Source of the DNA: Asticcacaulis sp. UBA2476
Lineage (GTDB): Bacteria > Pseudomonadota > Alphaproteobacteria > Caulobacterales > Caulobacteraceae
Length of the DNA: 64,000 nucleotides
Assembly: GCA_002342035.1 (NCBI GenBank)
Contig: DDPE01000039.1
Span: forward strand, 1 to 64,000
Reading direction: 5' to 3'
The notes below the pieces were generated by a model. That model searched no databases. It was not told the DNA's origin and was given only the letters and a program-made list of their open reading frames with translations. The position numbers were made by a program, and so were the translations under genes. Positions 15,972 to 24,005 of the stretch are shown one piece after another (position 1 is the stretch's first letter; the number at the start of each line of letters is the position of its first letter).

Positions 15972-17114
15972 ATGAAGCGCTCAAACTGGATGATGGGGAT
16001 TGCCCTCAGTGTGATGGCGGTGACGGCGGCGTGCAATAAGCCCGCGACTTCACAAAACGCCGCCCCCGCCGCAGCGGCCACTGAATCCTATGAGGTTGTA
16101 ACCTATGCCGAAGGGCTGGAGCAGCCGTGGGGCATGGCCTTCCTGCCGGATGGGCGTCTGCTGGTCACCGAAAAAGCCGGACGGCTACAGATCATCTCAA
16201 AAGACGGAAAACCCAAGCTGGTCAGCGGTACACCGGCGGTGGCCAATGACGGGCAGGGCGGGCTGTTGGGCGTGGCGGCCGATCCAGACTTTGCCAAAAA
16301 CCAGTTCATATACCTGTCGTTTTCGGAACCGGGCGAAGGTGGTGTGGCGGGCACGGCGGTGGCACGCGGCAAACTCAACGGCCAAGCCCTGACCGACCTC
16401 AAGGTCATCTGGCAGCAAAGCCCGAAGGTCAAAAGCAACAACCACTGGGGGTCGCGTATCGTCTTTGCCCCCGATGGCAAGCTGTTCATCACCACCGGCG
16501 ACCGTGCATCTTACCGCGAAAAGGCGCAGGATCTGACCTATACCTTCGGCAAGGTCATCCGCATCAACAGCGACGGCACGATCCCGCAGGACAACCCGTT
16601 TGTGGGCCGCAGCGACGCCAAGCCGGAAATCTGGTCGTACGGCCACCGCAATATGCAGGGGGCGGCGATCAATCCGGCGACCGGCAAGCTATGGACCAAT
16701 GAGCACGGCGCGCAGGGCGGTGATGAAATTAACGCGCCCGAAGCCGGTAAGAACTACGGCTGGCCGGTAATTACCTGGGGCGTGGACTATAGCGGCGCTA
16801 AGATCGGCGAAGGTACAACCAAGGACGGTATGGAGCAGCCGCTACACTACTGGAACCCGTCGATCGCGCCGTCCGGAATGTTGTTCTACACCGGCGATGC
16901 CTTCCCGTCATGGAAGGGCGATCTGTTTGTCGGCTCGCTCAAGTTCCAGTACCTCAACCACATCAAGCTCGACGGCAAAAAGGTCGTGTCGGAAACCAAG
17001 CTCTTGGAAGACGAAGCCGAGCGTATCCGCGACGTGGTTCAGGGGCCGGACGGCCTGATCTATGTCGCTTACGATAGCGGCGATGGTCGGATTGTGCGCT
17101 TACAGCCGAAATAG
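15972..17114 (+). CDS. Lipoprotein PQQ-dependent sugar dehydrogenase (YliI/Asd type)
   Basis: A soluble-type aldose dehydrogenase of 380 residues. The N terminus is a lipoprotein signal with lipobox V-T-A-A-C, so it would be anchored in the envelope with Cys21 as first mature residue. The body has the six-bladed propeller signatures of the GDH-B family: L-x-x-P-W-G-M-A-F-L-P-D-G, a central S-N-N-H-W-G-S-R-I-V-F segment, Y-G-H-R-N-M-Q-G, H-G-A-Q-G-G-D-E-I-N and a late G-P-D-G-L-I-Y. It would oxidise aldose sugars to lactones, passing electrons to the respiratory chain through PQQ. Substrate is undetermined. A GTGGGGTC/GACCCCAC palindrome overlaps the last base of the stop codon. Confidence 0.87.
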   Translation: MKRSNWMMGIALSVMAVTAACNKPATSQNAAPAAAATESYEVVTYAEGLEQPWGMAFLPDGRLLVTEKAGRLQIISKDGKPKLVSGTPAVANDGQGGLLGVAADPDFAKNQFIYLSFSEPGEGGVAGTAVARGKLNGQALTDLKVIWQQSPKVKSNNHWGSRIVFAPDGKLFITTGDRASYREKAQDLTYTFGKVIRINSDGTIPQDNPFVGRSDAKPEIWSYGHRNMQGAAINPATGKLWTNEHGAQGGDEINAPEAGKNYGWPVITWGVDYSGAKIGEGTTKDGMEQPLHYWNPSIAPSGMLFYTGDAFPSWKGDLFVGSLKFQYLNHIKLDGKKVVSETKLLEDEAERIRDVVQGPDGLIYVAYDSGDGRIVRLQPK

Positions 17115-17132
17115 TGGGGTCACAGACCCCAC
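17114..17132. repeat. Stop-codon palindrome (sugar dehydrogenase gene)
   Basis: GTGGGGTC and GACCCCAC separated by ACA, beginning at the last base of the TAG stop. It belongs to a set of similar palindromes at gene ends (32909, 37782, 41973, 50791). No T run follows it. Confidence 0.7.
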
Positions 17133-17226
17133 GCCCCGTTAGTGAACATATGCGGCGCTACTCACGGTATACCGATAGGGCTTGAGGGACACTGAGGCCA
17201 CTCATTAATCTTGCTAAAAAATGCGC

Positions 17227-17424
17227 CTATGTTTTCCCGTTTTTTATTAAAAGCCAAACACCATAAATGATGCCTATCAACGCCATTAATGGGTACAAAA
17301 ATGGCAGATGAAAAGACCACCTTTGTTCAATTATTGAAGCGACAACATCACCGATTAAAGGCAGAAGCATCAGTCGAAACGGCTGGCTTACGGCCTCTAT
17401 TTTTGGATTTTTAAACCAAGCCAT
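17227..17424 (-). CDS. Small hydrophobic hypothetical protein
   Basis: A 65-residue protein with two predicted membrane helices (about 17-32 and 41-61) and a basic C-terminal tail, K-N-G-K. It is lower in GC than the flanking genes. It lies between the convergent sugar dehydrogenase and the thioredoxin-like gene and shares the strand of the latter. No family is recognised. It is short enough to be fortuitous, although hydrophobicity and charge distribution look like a real small membrane protein. Confidence 0.45.
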   Translation of the reverse strand: MAWFKNPKIEAVSQPFRLMLLPLIGDVVASIIEQRWSFHLPFLYPLMALIGIIYGVWLLIKNGKT

Positions 17425-17492
17425 TTTTCACACCAAATTATTCCTGCATCGGTTTGGAGAAACCGTCAGGGGTTGGGATCGTAAGCGTGCGA

Positions 17493-18308
17493 TTACTGAA
17501 CCGTCGTGACTTCCGGGGCACCGGGGCCATAGTCGCCAGTGGCCTGTGGTTCGGCTGAGGCGCTGTAGGCTTCGGGGGCGATGGTAGCCGGGGCCGGTTC
17601 TGCGGCCGCAGAGGCTGACGGTGCGGGGGCTACGGTCTCAAGCAGGCTGCCCGCCGGGGCTTTTTCAGGCGCACCCAAATCCTCACGCACGAAATGATAC
17701 ATCTTTTCGTCCGAACAGGCGCAGACCTTAAGCTTATTGTCCTTATCGCGCCACATAACGATCGGATAGCGCACTTCGACGCCATTGGCCCGCAGCAGGG
17801 GCTCAAGCTGATCCTTGAAGTCACGGCTGGCCTGCACCACGGCCGAGCGTGCCAGATCACCATCCGCCGGACGGATACCGGGCGCGGCCCAGGCCTTAAC
17901 CGGCGTGGTGCGCCAGGCTTCGTACAAAGACCAGTTCCGGTTAAGCCATAACTCAGCAATGGTCGAACGCTCAGCCGGGGTTGATTTTTGCAGACCCTCG
18001 ACATCAGCCGGGGCAAAGGCAATCACGCGGCGGTCGACACCAATGGCGGCGAATTTTGGAAACTCCTGATCCTCATAGGTGCTACATTCCTTGCAGTCGC
18101 GGAAGGTGATCACATAAAGCGGCGGGCCTTCGGTGCCGGAGGCGACATAACCGGCTGAGTCCAGCAGCTTTTGGATGGCGGCCTGCTCTTTTTCGACCGT
18201 GATGGGCTTATAGCGCTCAAAATAGTTCCAGTAGGCCCACCAGCCGACCCCGACAACCGTCGATACAATCGCCAGCGTTAAGGCCGCCCACAGAAAAAAC
18301 TTGCGCAT
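17493..18308 (-). CDS. Membrane-anchored protein with thioredoxin-like cysteine motif, unknown function
   Basis: A 271-residue protein with an N-terminal membrane anchor (about residues 4-26), a periplasmic domain carrying F-R-D-C-K-E-C and later V-C-A-C-S, and a low-complexity Ala/Pro/Glu tail (from about 205) that would be disordered. The first Cys pair follows a Y-V-I-T-F strand in the way a thioredoxin-fold active site does (DsbC/G-like arrangement), so a thiol-disulfide role is possible. ATG 18308 is chosen because of a GGGGG run seven bases upstream; an upstream start at 18341 would add residues ahead of the anchor. No clear functional neighbours. Confidence 0.7.
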   Translation of the reverse strand: MRKFFLWAALTLAIVSTVVGVGWWAYWNYFERYKPITVEKEQAAIQKLLDSAGYVASGTEGPPLYVITFRDCKECSTYEDQEFPKFAAIGVDRRVIAFAPADVEGLQKSTPAERSTIAELWLNRNWSLYEAWRTTPVKAWAAPGIRPADGDLARSAVVQASRDFKDQLEPLLRANGVEVRYPIVMWRDKDNKLKVCACSDEKMYHFVREDLGAPEKAPAGSLLETVAPAPSASAAAEPAPATIAPEAYSASAEPQATGDYGPGAPEVTTVQ

Positions 18309-18392
18309 AAAAACCCCCACAAAACCTTCTTGGCCGCTCACGGCACGGTCATATTAACCATGATACACTGCAATCTAGGTCTTTGTTAAGGG

Positions 18393-18530
18393 TCAGGACA
18401 GATTATATAAACCGATCAGGGCAAATACCACACACACCACCATGATGGCCCATAGGGTCAGGTAAGGTTTCATCGCCTTGGGGTGGCGCTTATCCTCATT
18501 AAGTTTGGCCTCATTGGGGTGGAGTTTCAT
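18393..18530 (-). CDS. Tiny single-span membrane protein
   Basis: A 45-codon frame from ATG 18530 to TGA at 18393-18395. A charged N-terminal half rich in Lys, His, Asp and Glu, including N-E-A-K-L-N-E-D-K-R, precedes one hydrophobic helix (about residues 24-43) ending in L-Y-N-L-S. The composition is that of a genuine type II-like small membrane protein, possibly a subunit or regulator of a larger complex. An AGG about 12 bases before the ATG is the only candidate ribosome-binding sequence. It lies upstream of, and on the same strand as, the thioredoxin-like gene. Confidence 0.55.
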   Translation of the reverse strand: MKLHPNEAKLNEDKRHPKAMKPYLTLWAIMVVCVVFALIGLYNLS

Positions 18531-18621
18531 GTGAGTCAGCGGCCTTTCCTGACCCATATAGGCGCATTGTTATAATTGGGCGTTAATTGAATTTTGTTCA
18601 ACTTCAGGCATCTAATTTTAA

Positions 18622-19020
18622 ATGCATCCCAGAGACTGGAAGAAATTTTTAGAGGTTGGTCAAGATCGCGAAATTGCTATCGCGCAAGTATCTCAATATT
18701 ATGCTGAATATCTAGGTGCGTCTTCCAGAAATTTAATTCTGCACCATACTTACGCGCTAAAAGCGTTTGAGAAGCATAATACACCACCGGAACAATTTCC
18801 TATGATATTTGAAACCGTCGATCGTGGTGTTGCAATAGCAGACCGTGAAAGACACCTTACCTTTTTCCATTTAGATAAAACGGAATGGGGAAGTTGGTTT
18901 CAAGTAACTATAAAATGTGCAGAAGAAAGTAAGCGATTGTATGTTTGCACTTTTTATAAACAGAAAGAAAAGGAAGTTGTTCGCAAACTTAATAAGTATA
19001 ATATTGTTAGGTCAACTTAA
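18622..19020 (+). CDS. AT-rich orphan protein, possible BECR-fold nuclease-like
   Basis: A 132-residue cytosolic protein whose codon use is strikingly AT-rich compared with the surrounding genes, a sign of recent acquisition. Visible layout: an N-terminal helical part, L-H-H-T at 40-43, then K-H-N at 51-53 and a run of predicted beta strands (about 59-66, 79-84, 91-99, 105-112) ending in L-Y-V-C-T-F-Y, followed by a basic C-terminal tail. This helix-then-strands plan with conserved His resembles barnase/EndoU/RelE-like folds seen in phage polyvalent proteins and toxins, but this is shape recognition only. No antitoxin partner gene is visible. I do not recognise the family with confidence. Confidence 0.6.
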   Translation: MHPRDWKKFLEVGQDREIAIAQVSQYYAEYLGASSRNLILHHTYALKAFEKHNTPPEQFPMIFETVDRGVAIADRERHLTFFHLDKTEWGSWFQVTIKCAEESKRLYVCTFYKQKEKEVVRKLNKYNIVRST

Positions 19021-19027
19021 AATAAAA

Positions 19028-19047
19028 AGGGCGGGTTGCCCCGCCCT
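19028..19047 (-). terminator. Intrinsic terminator, minus-strand orientation
   Basis: The stem AGGGCGGG/CCCGCCCT with a TTGC loop is preceded on the plus strand by an A run, so on the minus strand it is followed by TTTTTATT. It would stop transcripts coming from mmsA, or work from either direction for the gene ending at 19020. The rest of 19048-19282 holds a GGGAC/GTCCC hairpin and AT-rich sequence; I see no gene there. Confidence 0.65.
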
Positions 19048-19282
19048 GCTGCGTCGTGGGACTCCACGTCCCCCACATTGCACCAATTTACTTATAGTAA
19101 GCTGGCTACGGCCTGGAGATTCACCGTGTCATACGCAACGCAAAATCTAACAGAAAAACATAAAAAAATCAATAACAATCACCAGGCGCGGATTCTCGAA
19201 TCGGCATTAGTCAAGTAAATGATTCAAATATCACGGGTTTTAGAAGATCACGAATTGTTTCGAATTGGGCTGTGCTGATGGC

Positions 19283-20785
19283 TTACCCCATTTGCGGCAT
19301 GATGTAGGAGGTTTCGCCGTCCCCTGCCTTATGTTCGGGCCAGCGGGCGGTGACAGTTTTCACTTGTGTGTAAAAGCGCACACCCTCCATACCATGCTGA
19401 TTCATATCGCCAAAGGCCGAACGCTTCCAGCCGCCGAAGGAATGATAGGCGACCGGCACAGGGATGGGGACATTGATGCCGACCATGCCGACCTGCACCG
19501 ACAGGGCAAAATCACGCGCCGCCCGGCCTTCGCGGGTGAAGATGGCGACCCCATTGCCGTAAGGGTGATCGGACGCCAGCCCTACCGCCTCTTCGAGACT
19601 ACCTGAGCGCACGATTTGCAGGACGGGGCCGAAGATTTCCTCCTGATAGGTTTTCATGTGCGGCTTAACGTGATCGAACAAAACCGGCCCGATGAAGAAG
19701 CCGTTTTCATAGCCTGCGACAGTGATATCGCGATTATCGACCACGATCTCCGCCCCTTCACGCACCCCCAGATCAACATAGTCCGAGACGCGCTGTTTGT
19801 GCGCCGCCGACACCACCGGGCCATAGTGGGCGGTGGGGTCGGTGCTTGCCCCCACCTTAAGGGTCTTGATCTCGGCGATCAGCTTTTCGCGCAACCGCTC
19901 AGCCGTCTTGTCACCGACCGCGACCACGACCGGCAGGGCCATGCAGCGCTCCCCCGCCGAGCCATAGGCGGCCCCCATGATATCCTTAACCGCCTGATCA
20001 AGGTCAGCATCGGGCATGATGATGCCGTGGTTTTTGGCCCCGCCCATGGCCTGCACCCGCTTACCTGTATTGGCGCACATCCTATAGACGCTGTGGGCGA
20101 TGTCGGATGAGCCGACAAAGCTGACGGCGCGAATGGCCGGATGGGCGCAGATGGCCTCGACCATGTCCTTATCGCCGTGGACGATATTGAGCACGCCTTT
20201 GGGTGCGCCCGCTTCAATCAGCAGTTCCGCCAGCCGGTTGGGCGCGGACGGGTCTTTTTCAGACGGCTTAAGGATAAAGCAGTTGCCGGTGGCGATCGCC
20301 GGGCCGAACATCCACATCGGGATCATGGCCGGGAAGTTGAACGGGGTGATGCCGGCCACCACCCCCAGCGGCTGCCGGATCGACCAGACATCGATATCCG
20401 GCCCTGCGCCATAGGTGAACTCACCCTTGAGCGCGTGCGGGATGCCGCAGCAAAACTCGATGACCTCCAGCCCGCGCTGGATATCGCCCTTGGCGTCGCT
20501 AATGACCTTGCCGTGTTCATGTGCGATCAGTTCGGCCAGTTCATCCATGTGGGCCTCAAGCAGGGCCTTGAAATTGAACATGACCCGTGCGCGTCGCTGC
20601 GGGTTCAGACGCGACCAGTCCTTGAAGGCCGACTGCGATGACGCGACCGCGGCTTCCAGATCGGCGGTATCGCCAAGCTGCACCTGCGCGCTTTGGACAC
20701 CCAAAGATGGATTGAACACCGGCCCCATGCGTTGATCTGGACGGCTTAGATACTCGCCGTCGATAAAGTGGGCTATGATTTTCAT
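19283..20785 (-). CDS. mmsA: Methylmalonate-semialdehyde dehydrogenase (acylating)
   Basis: A CoA-acylating aldehyde dehydrogenase of 500 residues that converts methylmalonate semialdehyde to propionyl-CoA in valine degradation, or malonate semialdehyde to acetyl-CoA in inositol or beta-alanine breakdown. It opens with F-I-D-G-E-Y and has the family landmarks: F-N-F-P-A-M-I-P-M-W, the cofactor loop F-V-G-S-S and the catalytic Cys in S-A-G-E-R-C-M-A-L. The start ATG 20785 has GGAGG upstream; an earlier frame start would overlap the divergent gene's upstream region. It is a single gene, divergent from the acyltransferase at 20870. Confidence 0.9.
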   Translation of the reverse strand: MKIIAHFIDGEYLSRPDQRMGPVFNPSLGVQSAQVQLGDTADLEAAVASSQSAFKDWSRLNPQRRARVMFNFKALLEAHMDELAELIAHEHGKVISDAKGDIQRGLEVIEFCCGIPHALKGEFTYGAGPDIDVWSIRQPLGVVAGITPFNFPAMIPMWMFGPAIATGNCFILKPSEKDPSAPNRLAELLIEAGAPKGVLNIVHGDKDMVEAICAHPAIRAVSFVGSSDIAHSVYRMCANTGKRVQAMGGAKNHGIIMPDADLDQAVKDIMGAAYGSAGERCMALPVVVAVGDKTAERLREKLIAEIKTLKVGASTDPTAHYGPVVSAAHKQRVSDYVDLGVREGAEIVVDNRDITVAGYENGFFIGPVLFDHVKPHMKTYQEEIFGPVLQIVRSGSLEEAVGLASDHPYGNGVAIFTREGRAARDFALSVQVGMVGINVPIPVPVAYHSFGGWKRSAFGDMNQHGMEGVRFYTQVKTVTARWPEHKAGDGETSYIMPQMG

Positions 20786-20869
20786 GGCGGCCTCCGGTAA
20801 TTTGTGATCACAGTCTATACCCAAAGTTTAAATCTTGCCAAGCGCGAGCATTTGCGCAACATCTGCGCC

Positions 20870-21760
20870 ATGCACGACCTCTATGCTGATCCTCTGCCTT
20901 TAGCCGGAACCGTAAAACCGTCCGGCCTGCATATTGTTGATGTGCTGATCCATGAGCGGGCGCCGCGCCTTAAGGCCTCGGCCCTGTGGCCGGTGGTGCG
21001 GCCCGTGCTTTACGGCATTTTAGGCTATGGCGCGGCGGTGCGCATGGCCGATGCGATTGCCCCTCTGTCCGGTCAGGCGGCATTGGATCATGTATCGGAT
21101 TTGTTGTCGCTTGAGGTCGTGACGCAAACCCTTGAGCGCGTGCCTGCGTCTGGCCGCTGTGTGGTGGTGTGCAATCACCCGACCGGTATAGCCGACGGCG
21201 TGGCGGTTTATGATGCCCTGAAAAACCGGCGCGATGACCTGATCTTTTTTGCCAATGCCGATGCTCTGCGCGTCAGTCCGCGCCTTAATGAAGTGCTGAT
21301 CCCGGTCGAGTGGGTTGAGGCCAAGCGCACCCGTGAAAAGACCCGCGCCACCCTGATGGCGGCTAAGGCGGCCTTTGAGGCGGAGCGGTGTGTGGTGCTG
21401 TTTCCAGCGGGGCGGCTGGCGCGAAAGCGGGCCGGTGTGTTGCGCGATCCGGACTGGGCGACCACGGCGGTATCTCTGGCACAAAAATATCAGGCGCCTA
21501 TGGTGCCGGTGCATGTGGCCGGGCCAAACTCAGTCTGGTTTCATAGTTTCGATAAGGTTTCCAAAGAGTTGCGTGATGTGACCCTGTTTCTGGAACTGCT
21601 CAATAAGGCCGGAAAGCGCTTTGACCTGACGGTCGGGCCGGTGATTGCGCCGGATAAGCTTACCGGAGAGGTGTCGGCGGTGTGCGCGGCGGTGAAGGAC
21701 TATGTGGAAGCCCGGCTTTGTCATGACCCTGACGCGGTGTTCAAGGGGAGTGGCGCGTGA
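20870..21760 (+). CDS. Lysophospholipid acyltransferase family protein (PlsC-like)
   Basis: A 296-residue acyltransferase with motif I N-H-P-T-G-I-A-D (the His and Asp of the H-x4-D charge relay) and a glycerol-phosphate-binding-like F-P-A-G-R-L-A block. It would acylate a lysolipid or related acceptor at the inner membrane; the acceptor cannot be told from sequence. ATG 20870 is preferred to GTG 20804, which lies 19 bases from the divergent mmsA start and would leave no promoter space; neither has a strong Shine-Dalgarno. Its end overlaps tsaE (GTGA), making it the first gene of the tsaE-amgK-murU-addB-addA operon. Confidence 0.8.
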   Translation: MHDLYADPLPLAGTVKPSGLHIVDVLIHERAPRLKASALWPVVRPVLYGILGYGAAVRMADAIAPLSGQAALDHVSDLLSLEVVTQTLERVPASGRCVVVCNHPTGIADGVAVYDALKNRRDDLIFFANADALRVSPRLNEVLIPVEWVEAKRTREKTRATLMAAKAAFEAERCVVLFPAGRLARKRAGVLRDPDWATTAVSLAQKYQAPMVPVHVAGPNSVWFHSFDKVSKELRDVTLFLELLNKAGKRFDLTVGPVIAPDKLTGEVSAVCAAVKDYVEARLCHDPDAVFKGSGA

Positions 21761-22203
21761 CCGAAACCGTATGGCTTAAGGATACGCTAGCGACCGAAGC
21801 CTTGGGCGCACGCATCGGCCAAAGCTTGAAAACGGGCGATATTGTTTATCTTACCGGCGATCTGGGGGCTGGGAAATCCTGTCTGGCCCGCGGATTGATC
21901 CGTGCGCGGACGAGTGCCGATCAGGATGTGCCATCGCCGACCTTTACCCTGGTCCAAACCTATGAAGCCGAGGGCGTAGATATCGCCCATTTTGATCTTT
22001 ACCGCCTGACCGATCCCGAAGAGGTTTATGAGATCGGCCTGTTTGAGTTGGCGGAGGACCATGCCTGTCTGATTGAATGGCCGCAGCGGTTGGGCCATCT
22101 GGGCTTTGAAGATTATCTGGAAATCCATCTCGAAGCGGGTCAGGATGAGCAGGGACATCAGGGGCGCATGGCAACCCTGATCCCCCATGGCCAGTACAGA
22201 TAG
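21757..22203 (+). CDS. tsaE: tRNA threonylcarbamoyladenosine biosynthesis ATPase TsaE
   Basis: A 148-residue ATPase that works with TsaB and TsaD to make t6A at position 37 of ANN-decoding tRNAs. The Walker A motif G-D-L-G-A-G-K-S follows the first strand, then the S-P-T-F-T-L-V segment, H-F-D-L-Y-R-L and the late L-I-E-W-P-Q-R typical of the YjeE family. GTG 21757 overlaps the preceding stop. Genetic linkage to amgK and murU is a known alphaproteobacterial and pseudomonad arrangement. Confidence 0.93.
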   Translation: MTETVWLKDTLATEALGARIGQSLKTGDIVYLTGDLGAGKSCLARGLIRARTSADQDVPSPTFTLVQTYEAEGVDIAHFDLYRLTDPEEVYEIGLFELAEDHACLIEWPQRLGHLGFEDYLEIHLEAGQDEQGHQGRMATLIPHGQYR

Positions 22204-22209
22204 AGACCG

Positions 22210-23289
22210 ATGAGCCCTGAACGAGAGACGCAAAAAATCGCTTTTCTTAAGGCCCACGGCCTTGAGGGCATGGCGCGCCAGCCCTTACCGGGGGATGCCT
22301 CGACGCGCCGTTATGAGCGGCTGAGCGAGGATGGCCGCAGTCTGATGCTGATGGATCAGACCCCCCTGCCGGAGCTGATCCCCTGTCCGCCAGAGGCTGA
22401 TTATGCTAAGCGCAAACGGTTAGGCTATTTCGCCATGACGCGGTTGTCAGCGGGCCGGATAGAGGCGTTTGCGGCCTGCGCTGACTATTTGCGCTCCCAA
22501 AGTTTATCAGCGCCGGAGATTGTGGCGTGGGATGCGCAGGCTGGATTTCTGGTGTCCGAGGATCTGGGTGATGGCCTGTTTGCCCGTTTGATCGAGCAGG
22601 GCGAGGACGAGAAGCGCCTTTGTTTGTCGGCCATTGAGGCTTTGGCTGTGCTGCATCAAAGCCCGCCGCCGGAGATCCTGCCGGGCGGTTGGCCGCTGCT
22701 GGCCTATGATGATCTGGCGCTGAAAAGCGGGGTTGATCTGTTTGTCGAATGGTATCCTAAATATGATCCGTCTCATAGCTTAAGTGATCAGGCGCGGGCC
22801 GATTGGGAGGCCATTTGGGCACCGATACGGGCGCGGGCTGAGGCTGGCGCGTCGGTCTTTATTCACCGCGATTTTCATGCCGAAAACCTGCTGTGGCTGC
22901 CGGAACGCGAAGGCTATCAGCGCGTCGGCCTGATCGATTTTCAGGACGCCCTGAAAGGTCACCCAAGCTGGGATTTGCATTCCCTGTTGCAGGATGCGCG
23001 GCGGGATGTATCACCGGACATTGAGGCGACGGCCTTAGAGCATTATTTCAGTTTGCGCTCCGGCATTGATCGGGATGGTTTCATGGACATGTATCAGGCG
23101 CTGGCGACGCTCAACGAAGCGCGCATTTTGGGCGTGTTTGCCCGCCTGATTATTTATTTTAATAAGCCGCGTTATGAAGCCTTTATGCCGCGTGTGTGGG
23201 GTCACCTGTCGCGTAATCTTAGGGCACCGCATTTGAAACCGGTGCGCGACTGGTTTGAAGCGAACGGTTTCGGAGACAAACTGTCATGA
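22210..23289 (+). CDS. amgK: Anomeric N-acetylmuramate/N-acetylglucosamine kinase AmgK
   Basis: A 359-residue member of the aminoglycoside phosphotransferase fold that phosphorylates MurNAc (and GlcNAc) at C1 during peptidoglycan recycling. The catalytic loop F-I-H-R-D-F-H-A-E-N-L-L and the metal-binding L-I-D-F-Q-D-A are present. It is placed between tsaE and a sugar-1-phosphate nucleotidyltransferase, exactly the context of the AmgK-MurU salvage route that bypasses de novo UDP-MurNAc synthesis and causes intrinsic fosfomycin tolerance. The four-base overlap with murU supports coupled translation. Confidence 0.9.
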   Translation: MSPERETQKIAFLKAHGLEGMARQPLPGDASTRRYERLSEDGRSLMLMDQTPLPELIPCPPEADYAKRKRLGYFAMTRLSAGRIEAFAACADYLRSQSLSAPEIVAWDAQAGFLVSEDLGDGLFARLIEQGEDEKRLCLSAIEALAVLHQSPPPEILPGGWPLLAYDDLALKSGVDLFVEWYPKYDPSHSLSDQARADWEAIWAPIRARAEAGASVFIHRDFHAENLLWLPEREGYQRVGLIDFQDALKGHPSWDLHSLLQDARRDVSPDIEATALEHYFSLRSGIDRDGFMDMYQALATLNEARILGVFARLIIYFNKPRYEAFMPRVWGHLSRNLRAPHLKPVRDWFEANGFGDKLS

Positions 23290-24005
23290 ACGCACCGACG
23301 ACAGCCCTGATCCTGGCGGCGGGCCTCGGCACAAGGATGCGACCGCTGACCAATGATCGCTCCAAGGCCTTGGTCGAGGTTGGCGGCAAGGCCCTGATCG
23401 ACCACATGATTGATCGGCTGATTAAGGCGGGGGTTACGCGCTGTGTGATCAATGTCCACTATTTCGCTGACCGGCTGGAGGCGCATTTGAAGGCGCGCAG
23501 CGATGTCGAGATCGTCATTTCTGATGAGCGCGAAAAGCTGCTGGAAACCGGTGGCGGCTTAAAAAAAGCCCGGCCTTTGTTGGGGGATGAGCCGATATTT
23601 GTCGCCAATATCGACAGTGTGTGGATTGAGGATGATGACGGAGCGGCGATTGCCGATATGGCCGTGCGCTGGAGCCCGGAGCGGATGGATGCGATCCTGA
23701 TGCTGGCACCAATGGAGCGTTCCAGCGGCTTTGACGGTGCGGGTGATTTCACATTGTCCGATGACGGACGAATAGCCTTTAGAGGATCGGCCAGTGCGGC
23801 CCCCTATAACTATATGGGCGTGCATATAACGAAGCCTGATATCGCCGATCATGTGTTGGAAGACGCCTTTTCTTTGTCGCCGATTTGGTTCAAATGCGCT
23901 GCGGCGGGGCGTTTGTTTGGCTGCGTCATGCACGGCGACTGGATGCACGTCGGCGATCCGGTCGCGCGCGATGTCGCCGAAGCCCGACTGGCAAAGATTA
24001 GATGA
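23286..24005 (+). CDS. murU: N-acetylmuramate alpha-1-phosphate uridylyltransferase MurU
   Basis: A 239-residue nucleotidyltransferase that makes UDP-MurNAc from MurNAc-1-phosphate and UTP. The N-terminal signature is L-A-A-G-L-G-T-R-M-R-P-L-T with the downstream Lys in K-A-L-V-E-V, and a metal-binding aspartate lies in V-A-N-I-D-S. Its size matches single-domain MurU enzymes without an acyltransferase extension. ATG overlaps the amgK stop, and its own stop overlaps addB. Function rests on the family plus the amgK neighbour. Confidence 0.9.
   Translation: MNAPTTALILAAGLGTRMRPLTNDRSKALVEVGGKALIDHMIDRLIKAGVTRCVINVHYFADRLEAHLKARSDVEIVISDEREKLLETGGGLKKARPLLGDEPIFVANIDSVWIEDDDGAAIADMAVRWSPERMDAILMLAPMERSSGFDGAGDFTLSDDGRIAFRGSASAAPYNYMGVHITKPDIADHVLEDAFSLSPIWFKCAAAGRLFGCVMHGDWMHVGDPVARDVAEARLAKIR

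Noticed and set aside
19048..19282. tRNA-like or attachment-site sequence near the AT-rich orphan
   Set aside because: A GATTC/GAATC pairing is present near 19190, but no cloverleaf or T-loop consensus could be built.
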